Assembly: GCF_008000895.1 (NCBI RefSeq)
Contig: NZ_CP042823.1
Location: forward strand, 3,066,001-3,130,000
Direction: 5' to 3'
From: Methylobacterium sp. WL1
Lineage (GTDB): Bacteria > Pseudomonadota > Alphaproteobacteria > Rhizobiales > Beijerinckiaceae
Length of the DNA: 64,000 bases
The stretch's first letter is position 1. Every line of letters begins with the position of its first letter. Position numbers and translations under genes: made by a program. The notes under the pieces were generated by a model. That model saw only the letters and a program-made list of their open reading frames with translations, had not been told where the DNA came from and ran no database searches. This document shows, in pieces, positions 8,637 through 17,093 of this stretch.

Positions 8637-9320
8637 TTGGTCGCGCCGATCGTATTCATCGGGGACTCGATCACCGAAGCCTGGGGCTTCCACCGGGCCG
8701 AGACCTTCGCGGCCCACGACCTGGTTCCCCGGGGCGGGTCCGGCCAGACGGCGCGCTGGATCACCATGCGGTTCCGCCGCGACCTGGAGGAGACCGGCGC
8801 CCGGGGCGTCCACCTCCTCTGCGGCGTCAACGATATCGGGCGCAACGAGGGGTTCTTCGTTCCCGCCGACGAGATCGCCCGGACGCTGGCCGGCATGCTC
8901 GACGAGGCCCGGGCCATGGGCGTGTCGGCCTGGGTCGGCTCGATCATGCCGGCCGCCCGGATCCCGTGGAACCCCACGGTCCCGGACGCACCGGCGATGA
9001 TCGCCGCCGTTAATGCCTGGCTCCGCGAACACGCGCACGAGCACGGCGCGACCTTCATCGACTACCACGCGGTGCTGGCGGACGGATCCGGGGCGCTGCG
9101 CAGGGCCTACACCACCGACGGCCTCCATCTCAGCCCGGCAGGCTACAAGGCGATCGAGCCGCTGATGCTGTCGGCTTTGGGGCGAGCGCCTGCGGGGGAT
9201 ACGGTTCAGGCTTTCAGCGGCACGAAGCCACGCTCATTCGGTGGGTCGCGCCTCGTAGCGATTGCTGCCGCGGTTGCCATCGTGATCACCGGCGCGGCCC
9301 TCGTGCTCGCGCTGCGCTGA
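8637..9320 (+). CDS. SGNH/GDSL hydrolase with C-terminal membrane anchor
   Basis: A 227-residue SGNH esterase starting at a TTG at 8637, with GGAGG 8 nt upstream and only 3 bp after the preceding stop. No closer ATG keeps the first motif. Block I is FIGDSIT (Ser11), block II GGSGQTA, block III GVNDIG, and block V DGLHLSPAGY supplies the Asp-His pair, so the full catalytic set is present. The last 25 residues form one hydrophobic helix (VAIAAAVAIVITGAALVL), giving a tail anchor with the enzyme probably on the cytoplasmic side unless the helix inserts the other way. Its pairing with another SGNH protein behind fcl is the notable feature. Confidence 0.8.
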   Translation: MVAPIVFIGDSITEAWGFHRAETFAAHDLVPRGGSGQTARWITMRFRRDLEETGARGVHLLCGVNDIGRNEGFFVPADEIARTLAGMLDEARAMGVSAWVGSIMPAARIPWNPTVPDAPAMIAAVNAWLREHAHEHGATFIDYHAVLADGSGALRRAYTTDGLHLSPAGYKAIEPLMLSALGRAPAGDTVQAFSGTKPRSFGGSRLVAIAAAVAIVITGAALVLALR

Positions 9321-9379
9321 TTGGAACGCTCTTTCGATCGCGCGCCTGTCGATTCCGGAATCGCTCAAGCTTCAGGCCC

Positions 9380-9491
9380 GTCATCCCGGGGCCGCGAAGC
9401 GGAGCCCGGGATTCACAATCGCCGACCGGTCAAGGTCCTGCCCCGACCGCCGCTCCGCGTTCCGGGTTCGCCTGCGGCGCCCAGGAATGAC
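9380..9491 (+). repeat. Dispersed 112-bp palindromic repeat, copy 1
   Basis: An intergenic element beginning GTCATCCCGGGGCCGCG and ending with CCAGGAATGAC. Each end can fold into its own GC-rich hairpin. The same element occurs in opposite orientation at 16906-17017, with equal length and clear similarity along its whole extent. It lies between an SGNH gene and the end of ilvD and may act as a bidirectional terminator or be a miniature mobile repeat. Confidence 0.75.
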
Positions 9492-9547
9492 AGTGCGCGT
9501 GATGCGGAGGCCGTTCCCGTCGGGATCGTCCCGCCAACCGCAAAACA

Positions 9548-11377
9548 TCACACCCGCCGCACCGCCCCGTGCGCCGCGCTGGTGGTCAGCATCGCGTAGG
9601 CGCGAAGCGCCGTGGTGACCTTGCGCTTGCGCGGGCTCGCCGGCTGCCAGCCGGCGGCGTCCTGCTCGGCACGGCGCCGCTCCAATTCGGCGGGTTCGAC
9701 GACGAGGTCGATGGAGCGGGCCGGGATGTCGATGGCGATGGTGTCGCCGTCGCGCACCAGGCCGATCAGGCCGCCCTCGGCCGCCTCCGGGGAGACGTGG
9801 CCGATCGACAGGCCGGACGACCCCCCCGAGAAGCGGCCGTCGGTGACCAGCGCGCAGGCTTTGCCGAGGCCCTTCGATTTCAGGTAGCTCGTGGGGTAGA
9901 GCATCTCCTGCATGCCGGGGCCGCCGCGCGGGCCCTCGTAGCGGATCAGCACGACCTCCCCGGCCGTGACCTTGCCGTTGAGGATCCCGTCCACCGCGGC
10001 GTCCTGGCTCTCGAACACCCGGGCGGTCCCCGTGAAGGTCAGGATCGAGGCGTCGACGCCCGCCGTCTTCACGATGCAGCCCTGCTCGGCGAGGTTTCCG
10101 TAGAGCACCGCCAGGCCGCCATCCCGCGAATAGGCATGGGCGGCCTCGCGGATCACCCCGCCCTCCCGGTCGAGGTCGAGTTCGTCGAAGCGGGATTCCT
10201 GGCTGAACGCAACCTGGGTCGGCACGCCCCCGGGGGCTGCGCGGTAGAAGCTCTGGACCGAGGCGCTGGGCGTGCCGCGGACGTCCCAGCGGGCCAGCGC
10301 CGCGCCGAGGGTCCCGGCGGCGACGTTGCCGACCTCGGTTTCGATCAGCCCCGCCCGGTCGAGCTCGCCCAGGATGGCCATGATCCCGCCGGCCCGGTGC
10401 ACGTCCTCCATGTGGACGTTGGCCACCGCCGGGGCGACCTTGCACAGGACCGGCACCCGCCGCGACAGCCGGTCGATATCGGCCATGGTGAACGGCACCT
10501 CGCCCTCGTGGGCGGCGGCCAGCAGGTGGAGCACCGTGTTGGTCGAGCCGCCCATGGCGATGTCCAGGGTCATGGCGTTCTCGAACGCCGTGACGCTCGC
10601 CACCGCGCGGGGCAGCACGCTCGCGTCGTCCTGCTCGTAGTGGCGGCGGGCGAGGTCCACGATCAGGTGGCCGGCCTCCACGAACAGCCGCTTGCGGTCG
10701 GCATGGGTCGCTAGCACGGAGCCGTTGCCCGGCAGCGCCAGACCCAGCGCCTCGGTCAGGCAGTTCATCGAGTTGGCCGTGAACATGCCCGAGCAGGAGC
10801 CGCAGGTCGGGCAGGCCGAACGCTCGATCACCGCGACGTCTTCGTCCGAGATCCGGTCGTCGGCCGCCGCGATCATCGCGTCGACCAGATCGACCTTCTT
10901 GGCGATGCCGGGCAGCTGGACCTTGCCGGCCTCCATCGGACCGCCCGAGACGAACACCGTCGGGATGTTGAGCCGCAGGCAGGCCATGAGCATGCCGGGA
11001 GTGATCTTGTCGCAATTCGAGATGCATACCATCGCGTCCGCGCAGTGCGCGTTGACCATGTACTCGACGGAATCGGCGATCAGCTCCCGGGACGGCAGCG
11101 AGTAGAGCATGCCGTCGTGGCCCATCGCGATGCCGTCATCGACCGCGATGGTGTTGAACTCCTTGGCGACGCCGCCGGCCTTCTCGATCTCCCGGGCGAC
11201 CAGCTGGCCGAGATCCTTGAGGTGGACGTGGCCGGGCACGAACTGGGTGAACGAGTTCACGACGGCGATGATCGGCTTGCCGAAATCGCCGTCCTTCATG
11301 CCGGTGGCGCGCCAGAGGCCGCGGGCGCCGGCCATGTTGCGGCCATGTGTGGTGGTGCGGGAACGATAGACGGGCAT
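9548..11377 (-). CDS. ilvD: Dihydroxy-acid dehydratase
   Basis: Fe-S dehydratase (EC 4.2.1.9) that makes the 2-keto acids leading to valine, leucine and isoleucine. It is 609 residues from the ATG at 11377, very close to Escherichia coli IlvD from its first residues ([17 protein letters not shown]). Cluster cysteines are seen in ISNCDK (Cys122) and TCGSC (Cys192 and Cys195). The Mg-binding segment is [11 protein letters not shown] longer upstream frame on the same strand adds 32 residues with no family match, so I reject it. It is divergent from the adenine deaminase gene across 146 bp. Confidence 0.97.
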   Translation of the reverse strand: MPVYRSRTTTHGRNMAGARGLWRATGMKDGDFGKPIIAVVNSFTQFVPGHVHLKDLGQLVAREIEKAGGVAKEFNTIAVDDGIAMGHDGMLYSLPSRELIADSVEYMVNAHCADAMVCISNCDKITPGMLMACLRLNIPTVFVSGGPMEAGKVQLPGIAKKVDLVDAMIAAADDRISDEDVAVIERSACPTCGSCSGMFTANSMNCLTEALGLALPGNGSVLATHADRKRLFVEAGHLIVDLARRHYEQDDASVLPRAVASVTAFENAMTLDIAMGGSTNTVLHLLAAAHEGEVPFTMADIDRLSRRVPVLCKVAPAVANVHMEDVHRAGGIMAILGELDRAGLIETEVGNVAAGTLGAALARWDVRGTPSASVQSFYRAAPGGVPTQVAFSQESRFDELDLDREGGVIREAAHAYSRDGGLAVLYGNLAEQGCIVKTAGVDASILTFTGTARVFESQDAAVDGILNGKVTAGEVVLIRYEGPRGGPGMQEMLYPTSYLKSKGLGKACALVTDGRFSGGSSGLSIGHVSPEAAEGGLIGLVRDGDTIAIDIPARSIDLVVEPAELERRRAEQDAAGWQPASPRKRKVTTALRAYAMLTTSAAHGAVRRV

Positions 11378-11523
11378 CGCGCGGTTCAATCGGTTCGGAA
11401 GCGGATCTCTCAAAGGTAGGGGCTTCTGCGCCCGCCGACGCGTCGCTGCAAGCGTCGCCGAACCGGTCGCCACCGTGTCATGCTCCCGGCGGATACCGGG
11501 ACGCGAGAGAGGCGAATCGTACG

Positions 11524-13245
11524 ATGGACCGAGTGGATTTCCTGCGGCGGGCCATCGACCAGGGCCAGGGCCGGACCGAGGCCGACCTCGTGCTCAAGGG
11601 CGGACGCTTCCTCGATCTCGTCACCGGCGACCTCGTCGCCTCCGATATCGCGATCTGCGGCGACCGGATCGTCGGCACCTTCGGCAGCTATCGCGGCCGC
11701 CGCGAGATCGATATCGCCGGCAAGGTCGTGGTGCCGGGCTTCATCGATACGCATTTCCACGTCGAATCCTCGCTGATGCCGCCGCAGGAATTCGAGCGCT
11801 GCGTCCTGCCCCATGGCGTCACGACCGGCTTGTGCGACCCGCACGAGATGGCGAACGTGCTGGGAACCGAAGCGTTCGCGTGGTTCCTGGCCTCGTCCGA
11901 GACCCTGGCGATGGACCTGCGGGTCCAGCTCTCGTCCTGCGTGCCGGCCACCGACCACCTCGAGACCTCGGGCGCCCGGATCGGGGTGGCCGACCTGCTG
12001 CCCTTCGCGGGCCATCCCAAGGTGATCGGGCTCGCCGAGTTCATGAATTTCCCGGGCGTGCTCGCCGCGGACCCGGGCGTGCTGGAAAAGCTCGCGGCGT
12101 TCCAGGGCCGGCTGATCGACGGCCACGCGCCGCTGCTGCGCGGGAGCGCGCTCAACGGCTACATCGCAGCCGGCATCCGCACCGAGCACGAGGCGACCAC
12201 GCCCGAAGAGGCGATGGAAAAACTGTCCAAGGGCATGACCGTGCTGATCCGCGAGGGCTCGGTCTCCAAGGACCTGCACGCCCTGGCGCCGATCCTCACC
12301 GAGCGCACGGCACCGTTCCTGGCCTTCTGCACGGACGACCGGAACCCCCTCGACATCGCCGAAGAGGGCCACCTCGACTACGTCATCCGCACCGCGATCG
12401 CGCTGGGCGCACCGCCGCTGGCGGCCTACCGGGCGGCGTCCTGGTCGGCGGCCCGGGCGTTGGGGCTGCACGACCGCGGCCTGGTGGCGCCGGGCCAGCG
12501 AGCCGACCTCGTCGTCCTCGACGATTTCCTCGACTGTCGCGTCGCCCGGGTCTTCAGCGCCGGGCGACTGGTGGAGGACGCGCTGTTCGCCGACCGGCCC
12601 GCGATCCAGCCGATCGGCCGGAACAGCCTGCGGGCCCGCCGGGTGACGGCGGCGGATTTCGCGGCCCCCGGTTCCGGGCCATCGACGCCGGTGATCGGCG
12701 TGGTGCCGGGCAAGCTCATCACCCTGCGGCACGACCTGTCGCTGCCCTACAGCGCAGGCGAGCGCCGGATCGACCTGGATCAGGACGTCATCAAGGTCGC
12801 GGTGGTGGAGCGCCACGGGAAGACGCCGCCGGGGGAGCGGGGCATCGGCGTGGCGTTCGTGAAGGGCTTCGGCCTGAAGCGCGGCGCGATCGCCTCCTCG
12901 GTCGGGCACGACAGCCACAACGTCACGGTGGTCGGCGCCGACGATGCCGACATGGCCGCGGCGGTGAACCGGCTCGGCGCCATCGAGGGCGGGTTCGTCG
13001 TGGTCGAGGGCGGCCGGGTGCTCGCCGAGATCGCCCTGCCGGTCGCCGGCTTGATGAGCCTGCTCCCGTTCGATGGGATCGGTGCCGCGCTGGTGACCCT
13101 GCGGGCGGCGGCGCGTGGCCTCGGCGTCGTCCTGCCCGAGCCGTTCCTGCAGGTCGCGTTCCTGCCGCTGCCCGTGATCCCGCACCTGAAGATCACCGAC
13201 AAGGGCTTGGTGGATGTCGACCGTTTCGCGTTGATCGATCCGTGA
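11524..13245 (+). CDS. ade: Adenine deaminase (Ade family)
   Basis: Metal-dependent amidohydrolase (EC 3.5.4.2) converting adenine to hypoxanthine and ammonia in purine salvage or catabolism. The 573-residue length fits. The metal site begins with DTHFHVESS after the composite N-terminal beta domain. Further family landmarks are [26 protein letters not shown], and a C-terminal domain containing SSVGHDSHN. The ATG at 11524 is preceded by a GAGAGG box. Release of ammonia gives it a loose functional link with the urease locus further along, though the two are 14 kb apart. Confidence 0.93.
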   Translation: MDRVDFLRRAIDQGQGRTEADLVLKGGRFLDLVTGDLVASDIAICGDRIVGTFGSYRGRREIDIAGKVVVPGFIDTHFHVESSLMPPQEFERCVLPHGVTTGLCDPHEMANVLGTEAFAWFLASSETLAMDLRVQLSSCVPATDHLETSGARIGVADLLPFAGHPKVIGLAEFMNFPGVLAADPGVLEKLAAFQGRLIDGHAPLLRGSALNGYIAAGIRTEHEATTPEEAMEKLSKGMTVLIREGSVSKDLHALAPILTERTAPFLAFCTDDRNPLDIAEEGHLDYVIRTAIALGAPPLAAYRAASWSAARALGLHDRGLVAPGQRADLVVLDDFLDCRVARVFSAGRLVEDALFADRPAIQPIGRNSLRARRVTAADFAAPGSGPSTPVIGVVPGKLITLRHDLSLPYSAGERRIDLDQDVIKVAVVERHGKTPPGERGIGVAFVKGFGLKRGAIASSVGHDSHNVTVVGADDADMAAAVNRLGAIEGGFVVVEGGRVLAEIALPVAGLMSLLPFDGIGAALVTLRAAARGLGVVLPEPFLQVAFLPLPVIPHLKITDKGLVDVDRFALIDP

Positions 13246-13246
13246 A

Positions 13247-13266
13247 ATAGATTGCGCGCAATCTAT
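13247..13266. promoter_or_regulatory. Perfect 20-bp palindrome, probable OhrR operator for ohr
   Basis: ATAGATTGCGCGCAATCTAT is perfectly self-complementary, starts 1 bp after the ade stop, and lies just upstream of a TATTAT -10-like box at 13272-13277. OhrR, the MarR-family peroxide-sensing repressor of ohr genes, binds AT-flanked inverted repeats of this kind. No ohrR gene is in the window. Confidence 0.65.
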
Positions 13267-13334
13267 CTCGGTATTATATGCGGGCTGTGCCGGCCCTATA
13301 TGCCGACTCCCTTCCTGTTCCTGGAGATCGCACC

Positions 13335-13760
13335 ATGTCCGTAGACGTGAAGTACCGCACCACCGCGACCGCCACCGGAGGCCGTGACGGCGCCGCCAAG
13401 ACCGCCGACGGCAGCTTCGAGGTGAAGCTCGCGACCCCGAAGGAGCTCGGCGGCGCGGGCGGTCCGGGCGCGAATCCCGAGCAGCTCTTCGCCTCCGGCT
13501 ACTCGGCCTGCTTCCTGGGCGCCATGAAGGCGGTCGCCCCCTCGCTGAAGCTTAAGGTTCCGGCCGAGACCACCGTCACCGCCGATGTCGGCATCGGCCC
13601 CCGCTCCGAGGGCGGCTTCGGGATCACCGCCGACCTGACGATCAGCCTGCCGGGCCTCGACCGCGCCGAAGCGCAGAAGCTCGTGGACGCGGCCCACCAG
13701 GTCTGCCCGTACTCGAACGCCACCCGCGGCAACGTCGATGTCGGCCTGAAGCTCGCCTGA
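13335..13760 (+). CDS. ohr: Ohr-type organic hydroperoxide resistance peroxidase (OsmC family)
   Basis: A thiol-dependent peroxidase that reduces organic and fatty acid hydroperoxides in the cytoplasm. The 141-residue protein has the Ohr layout: an N-terminal beta region containing a catalytic Arg, the peroxidatic cysteine in GYSACFLGA, and the resolving cysteine in HQVCPYSNATRGN. The NPEQLFASGYSACF signature separates Ohr from OsmC proper. The ATG at 13335 has a GGAG box upstream. A perfect palindrome and a -10-like box precede it, which suggests induction by organic peroxides through an OhrR-type repressor. The gene has its own promoter and is not obviously part of the ade transcript. Confidence 0.93.
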   Translation: MSVDVKYRTTATATGGRDGAAKTADGSFEVKLATPKELGGAGGPGANPEQLFASGYSACFLGAMKAVAPSLKLKVPAETTVTADVGIGPRSEGGFGITADLTISLPGLDRAEAQKLVDAAHQVCPYSNATRGNVDVGLKLA

Positions 13761-14024
13761 GCCGGGTCGTCCCATCCACCTCATTCCAGGGCGCGCGCAA
13801 AGCCTGCGTCTCGAAGGAGCCCTCCTCCGGGGTCGCCGCCGCTCCGGGGTGGGGTCGTGGGTGGGGTCTCTATCGAGTTGGTCGTGCCCCCACCGGTATG
13901 GCGAGCACGGCGAAGCTTTTGGGACGCGCCCTCGTTTCACGTCGCGCGTGACCCTGGGCCGCCTCGCTGCGCTCACGAGGCCGGCGAAGTTTGATCTCCG
14001 GAACCGGAATGGTCGAGCCGGCTC

Positions 14025-14855
14025 TCAGGCCGCCTGCGCACGCATGCAGACGCGGTCCGCCTCGTCCAACGTGACGCCCTCGAACGTCTCTCCGTTCCGC
14101 CGTCCGCACACGCGAACGATCTGGTTGGCCGTCAACGGCGAGACGCCGCGATGCGTGAAGATGCGCGGCACCCCGCCGAGCAGCATCGCGGCGAGGTTCA
14201 TCAGCAGCGTCGCCTGGATCGGGCCGTGGACCACCAGGTCGGCATAGCCCTCGACGCGCGTGGCGTAGGGCTGGTCGTAGTGGAAGCGATGGCCGTTGAA
14301 GGTCATGGCCGAGTAGCGGAACAGCAGCGTCGGCGTCGCCGGCACGGCCCAGACCTGCTCGTAGGCGGCCGCGTCGTCGCGTTCGGCCGTGGCCCCGGTG
14401 CCGGTCTGCGCGCCGGCCGCCTCCCGGTAGACGATGTCCTGCCGCTCGCGGATCGCCACGCCGCTTGCCGTGGCGAGCGCGTGCTCGACCGTCACGAAGC
14501 ACAGCTGCCCGCTGCGCCCCTCCTTGAACGCCACGTCGCGCACGGTCTCGGTCCGGGTGACCAGATCGCCCTCGCGCAGCTCGGCCAGCGTCTCGACTTG
14601 CCCGCCGGCCCACATCCGCCGCGGCAGGGGCACCGGCGGCAGGAACCCGCCCTTGGCGGCGTGACCGTCCGGGCCGAGGGCGTCGGCGGGCGGTGTCTCG
14701 GGGGCGAGGCACCAGTGCAGGGCCGGCGGCGCCGCCCCGTCCGGGATCGGGGCGAGATGCGGCGTGAAGGTCGCGCGGAACTCGGCGCGCAGCCGCGGCG
14801 TGACGAGATCCGAGGTCTCGCGGGTGCGGCCGATCCAGGCTTCGACGTCGGTCAT
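14025..14855 (-). CDS. HTD2/MaoC-like acyl-CoA dehydratase (mesaconyl-C4-CoA hydratase-like)
   Basis: A 276-residue protein with the layout of the FAS1-like/HTD2 dehydratase family: an N-terminal degenerate hot-dog domain (about residues 20-140, with PPVPLPRRMWAGG) and a C-terminal MaoC-like hot-dog domain (about 165-270, with FRYSAMTFNGHRFHYD). The characterised relatives hydrate 3-methylfumaryl-CoA (mesaconyl-C4-CoA) or act as 3-hydroxyacyl dehydratases. It starts 1 bp after the stop of an acyl-CoA dehydrogenase gene, so it is the last gene of a three-gene operon with an SDR. The exact substrate is unknown. Hydration of an enoyl-CoA made by its neighbour is the natural reading. Confidence 0.8.
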   Translation of the reverse strand: MTDVEAWIGRTRETSDLVTPRLRAEFRATFTPHLAPIPDGAAPPALHWCLAPETPPADALGPDGHAAKGGFLPPVPLPRRMWAGGQVETLAELREGDLVTRTETVRDVAFKEGRSGQLCFVTVEHALATASGVAIRERQDIVYREAAGAQTGTGATAERDDAAAYEQVWAVPATPTLLFRYSAMTFNGHRFHYDQPYATRVEGYADLVVHGPIQATLLMNLAAMLLGGVPRIFTHRGVSPLTANQIVRVCGRRNGETFEGVTLDEADRVCMRAQAA

Positions 14856-14856
14856 G

Positions 14857-16011
14857 TCAGTACGCGCGCGGCAGGCCGAGCACGTGCTCGGACAGGTAGG
14901 CGAGGATCAGGTTCGTGGAGATCGGCGCGACCTGGTAGAGACGCGTCTCGCGGAACTTGCGCTCGATATCGTATTCCTCCGCGAATCCGAACCCGCCATG
15001 GGTCTGGATGCAGGCGTTGGCGGCCTCGAACGCGGCGTCGGCGGCGAGCATCTTGGCCATGTTGGCCTCCGCGCCCGGATTGGTCCCGGATTCGTAGAGG
15101 CTCAGCGCCTCGCGGACCATCAGCTCCGCCGCCCGCATGTTGGCGTAGGCTTTCGCGATCGGGAACTGCACGCCCTGGTTGGCGCCGATCGGCCGGCCGA
15201 ACACCGAGCGGTCCACCGCGTAGGTCTTGGCCCGGTCGATGAACCACTTGGCGTCGCCGACGCATTCGGCGGCGATCAGGATGCGCTCGGCATTCATGCC
15301 GGACAGGATGTACCGGAAGCCTTTTCCTTCTTCGCCGATCAGGTTGACGGCCGGGACGCGGAGGTTGTCGAAGAAGACCTCCGTGGTGGCATGGTTCATC
15401 ATGGTGCGGATCGGCCGGATGGTCAGGCCGTGGCCGACCGCCTCCCGCATGTCGACGAGCAGCACCGACAGGCCGTCGGTGCGCTTCATGCCCTCGGTGC
15501 GCGGGGTGGTCCGCACCAGGAGCAGCATCAGGTCCGAGTGCTCGGCCCGGCTGGTCCAGATCTTCTGGCCGTTGACGACGTAGTGGTCGCCCTCGCGCCG
15601 GGCGGTGGTCTTCAGGCTGCCGGTATCGGTGCCCGATGTCGGCTCGGTGACCCCGAAGGCCTGGAGGCGCAGGCGCCCTTCAGCGATCGCCGGCAGGTAG
15701 GCGGCCTTCTGCGCCTCCGAGCCGTGCCGGAGCAGCGTGCCCATCGTGTACATCTGCGCATGGCAGGCGCCGCCGTTGCAGCCGGCCCGCTGGACCTCCT
15801 CCAGGATCGCGGCGGCGGCGGCGGCGGAGAGCGGCAGGCCGGAGCCGCCGTATTCCTCCGGGATCAACACCGACAGGTAGCCGCTCTCGGTGAGGGCGGT
15901 CACGAACGCGGTCGGGTAGGCCATCTCCCGGTCGAGCGCCCGCCAATACGGCCCGGGAAACCCGGCGCAGAGCTTGGCGACCGCCTCGCGGATCTCGGTA
16001 TAGGCTTCCAT
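14857..16011 (-). CDS. Acyl-CoA dehydrogenase family protein
   Basis: A 384-residue flavoprotein of the acyl-CoA dehydrogenase family, oxidising an acyl-CoA to an enoyl-CoA and passing electrons to ETF. Family landmarks are FGVTEPTSGTDTGSLKT in the FAD-binding middle beta domain, GQKIWTSRAEHSD, the RPIG and NQGVQFPIA segments of the C-terminal helical domain, and IQTHGGFGFAEEYDIERKFR near the end. The usual catalytic Glu of medium-chain enzymes is not evident at the GGFGF region, so the acid chain type stays open. The ATG at 16011 is 8 bp after the SDR stop and the gene ends 1 bp before the hydratase start. Confidence 0.9.
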   Translation of the reverse strand: MEAYTEIREAVAKLCAGFPGPYWRALDREMAYPTAFVTALTESGYLSVLIPEEYGGSGLPLSAAAAAAILEEVQRAGCNGGACHAQMYTMGTLLRHGSEAQKAAYLPAIAEGRLRLQAFGVTEPTSGTDTGSLKTTARREGDHYVVNGQKIWTSRAEHSDLMLLLVRTTPRTEGMKRTDGLSVLLVDMREAVGHGLTIRPIRTMMNHATTEVFFDNLRVPAVNLIGEEGKGFRYILSGMNAERILIAAECVGDAKWFIDRAKTYAVDRSVFGRPIGANQGVQFPIAKAYANMRAAELMVREALSLYESGTNPGAEANMAKMLAADAAFEAANACIQTHGGFGFAEEYDIERKFRETRLYQVAPISTNLILAYLSEHVLGLPRAY

Positions 16012-16019
16012 CGTGCGCC

Positions 16020-16769
16020 TCAGGCTGTCCGGCCGCCATCGACCGGCATGTCGATCCCGGTGATGAACGCGGCCTCGTCGGAGGCCAGGAACAGGGCCGC
16101 GGCGGCGATGTCTTCGGCCCGCGACATCCGCCCGAGGGGGATCGTCGCAATGAACCTCTCGCGGTTCTCCGGGGTGTCGGGCACCCCCATGAAATGCTCG
16201 AGCAGCGCGGTCGCGCCCATCACCGGACACAGGGCGTTCACCCGGATCTTCCAGGGGGCCAATTCCAGCGCCAGCGATTTTGAGGCGAGGCTCGCCGCCC
16301 CCTTGGAGGCGTTGTACCAGGTCAGGCCGGGACGCGGCCGGAGCGCCGCCGTCGAGCTGACGTTGAGGATCACGCCGCCGCCCCGGTCGCGCATCAGCGG
16401 GGCGATTGTCCGGACGTAGTGGAAGATCGACTTCACGTTCACCCGGAACACGCGGTCGAACTCGTCCTCGGTGACCTCCAGCAGCGGCTTGTTGCGGTGG
16501 GTGGTGCCGGCGTTGTTGACCAGGATGTGGGGGATGCCGAACCGTTCGCGGGTCTCAGCGACGCTGGCCTCGACATCGGCCGCCGCCCCGACATCGGCGG
16601 CGATCGCGATGGCGTTCGCCCCGATCCCGGCCGCGACCCGCTTCGCCGCCGCCCGGTCGATATCCACGCAGGCGACGCGCGCGCCCTCGGCGGCGAAGCG
16701 CTCGGCGATGCCCGCGCCGAACCCACTCCCGGCCCCCGTCACGATCGCGATCTTGCCGTCGAGCCTCAT
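16020..16769 (-). CDS. SDR family oxidoreductase (glucose/3-hydroxyacyl dehydrogenase type)
   Basis: A 249-residue classical short-chain dehydrogenase. The NAD(P) site is TGAGSGFGAGIA with an Asp (CVDID) at the end of beta-2, favouring NAD. NNAG, the Ser in NVSSTAA and the catalytic YNASK follow, and the C-terminal IDMPVDGGRT is typical. It is the first gene of the operon with the acyl-CoA dehydrogenase and HTD2-type hydratase, so oxidation of a 3-hydroxyacyl-CoA to a 3-ketoacyl-CoA would complete a beta-oxidation-like sequence. That assignment is inferred from context, because SDR specificity cannot be read from the motifs. Confidence 0.88.
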   Translation of the reverse strand: MRLDGKIAIVTGAGSGFGAGIAERFAAEGARVACVDIDRAAAKRVAAGIGANAIAIAADVGAAADVEASVAETRERFGIPHILVNNAGTTHRNKPLLEVTEDEFDRVFRVNVKSIFHYVRTIAPLMRDRGGGVILNVSSTAALRPRPGLTWYNASKGAASLASKSLALELAPWKIRVNALCPVMGATALLEHFMGVPDTPENRERFIATIPLGRMSRAEDIAAAALFLASDEAAFITGIDMPVDGGRTA

Positions 16770-16905
16770 TGTTTCCTCCCGAACTGTAGTCCGTCTTTGG
16801 CTGATGACTGTTTTTTACTGCGCGACGAACCTGCTTTCGTACTTCCATCCACTTCGCGATCGGCTGCGCAATCCGTACGACTTGGGCGGCCGAATATAGC
16901 TCTCC

Positions 16906-17017
16906 GTCATTCCGGGGCGCCGCAGGCGAGCCCGGAATCTAGATTCTCCGCCGGCGCAGAACCTCGCCCGACCTGTGTTTCTGGATCCCGGGCTCCGTTG
17001 CGCGGCTCCGGGATGAC
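16906..17017 (-). repeat. Dispersed 112-bp palindromic repeat, copy 2 (inverted relative to copy 1)
   Basis: Occupies most of the 324-bp gap between the SDR and the CoA-transferase. Read on the minus strand it begins GTCATCCCGGAGCCGCG and ends CCCCGGAATGAC, matching 9380-9491 at the same length. Otherwise this gap shows no coding potential. Confidence 0.75.
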
Positions 17018-17093
17018 GAGGCGGATGTTCGGACGTCATCGCATCGCCTTGGCCGACGAGCGTGGATCGTCCTCGAACGCGACTGCGCGCCAC

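Noticed and set aside
7602..9320. The two SGNH genes as a single gene with an in-frame stop
   Set aside because: They share a frame across one TAG, but each has its own complete block I to block V set and the second has its own ribosome site, so they are two genes rather than one broken gene.
11410..13185. Long minus-strand frame opposite the adenine deaminase gene
   Set aside because: Codon bias and motifs support the plus-strand gene only.
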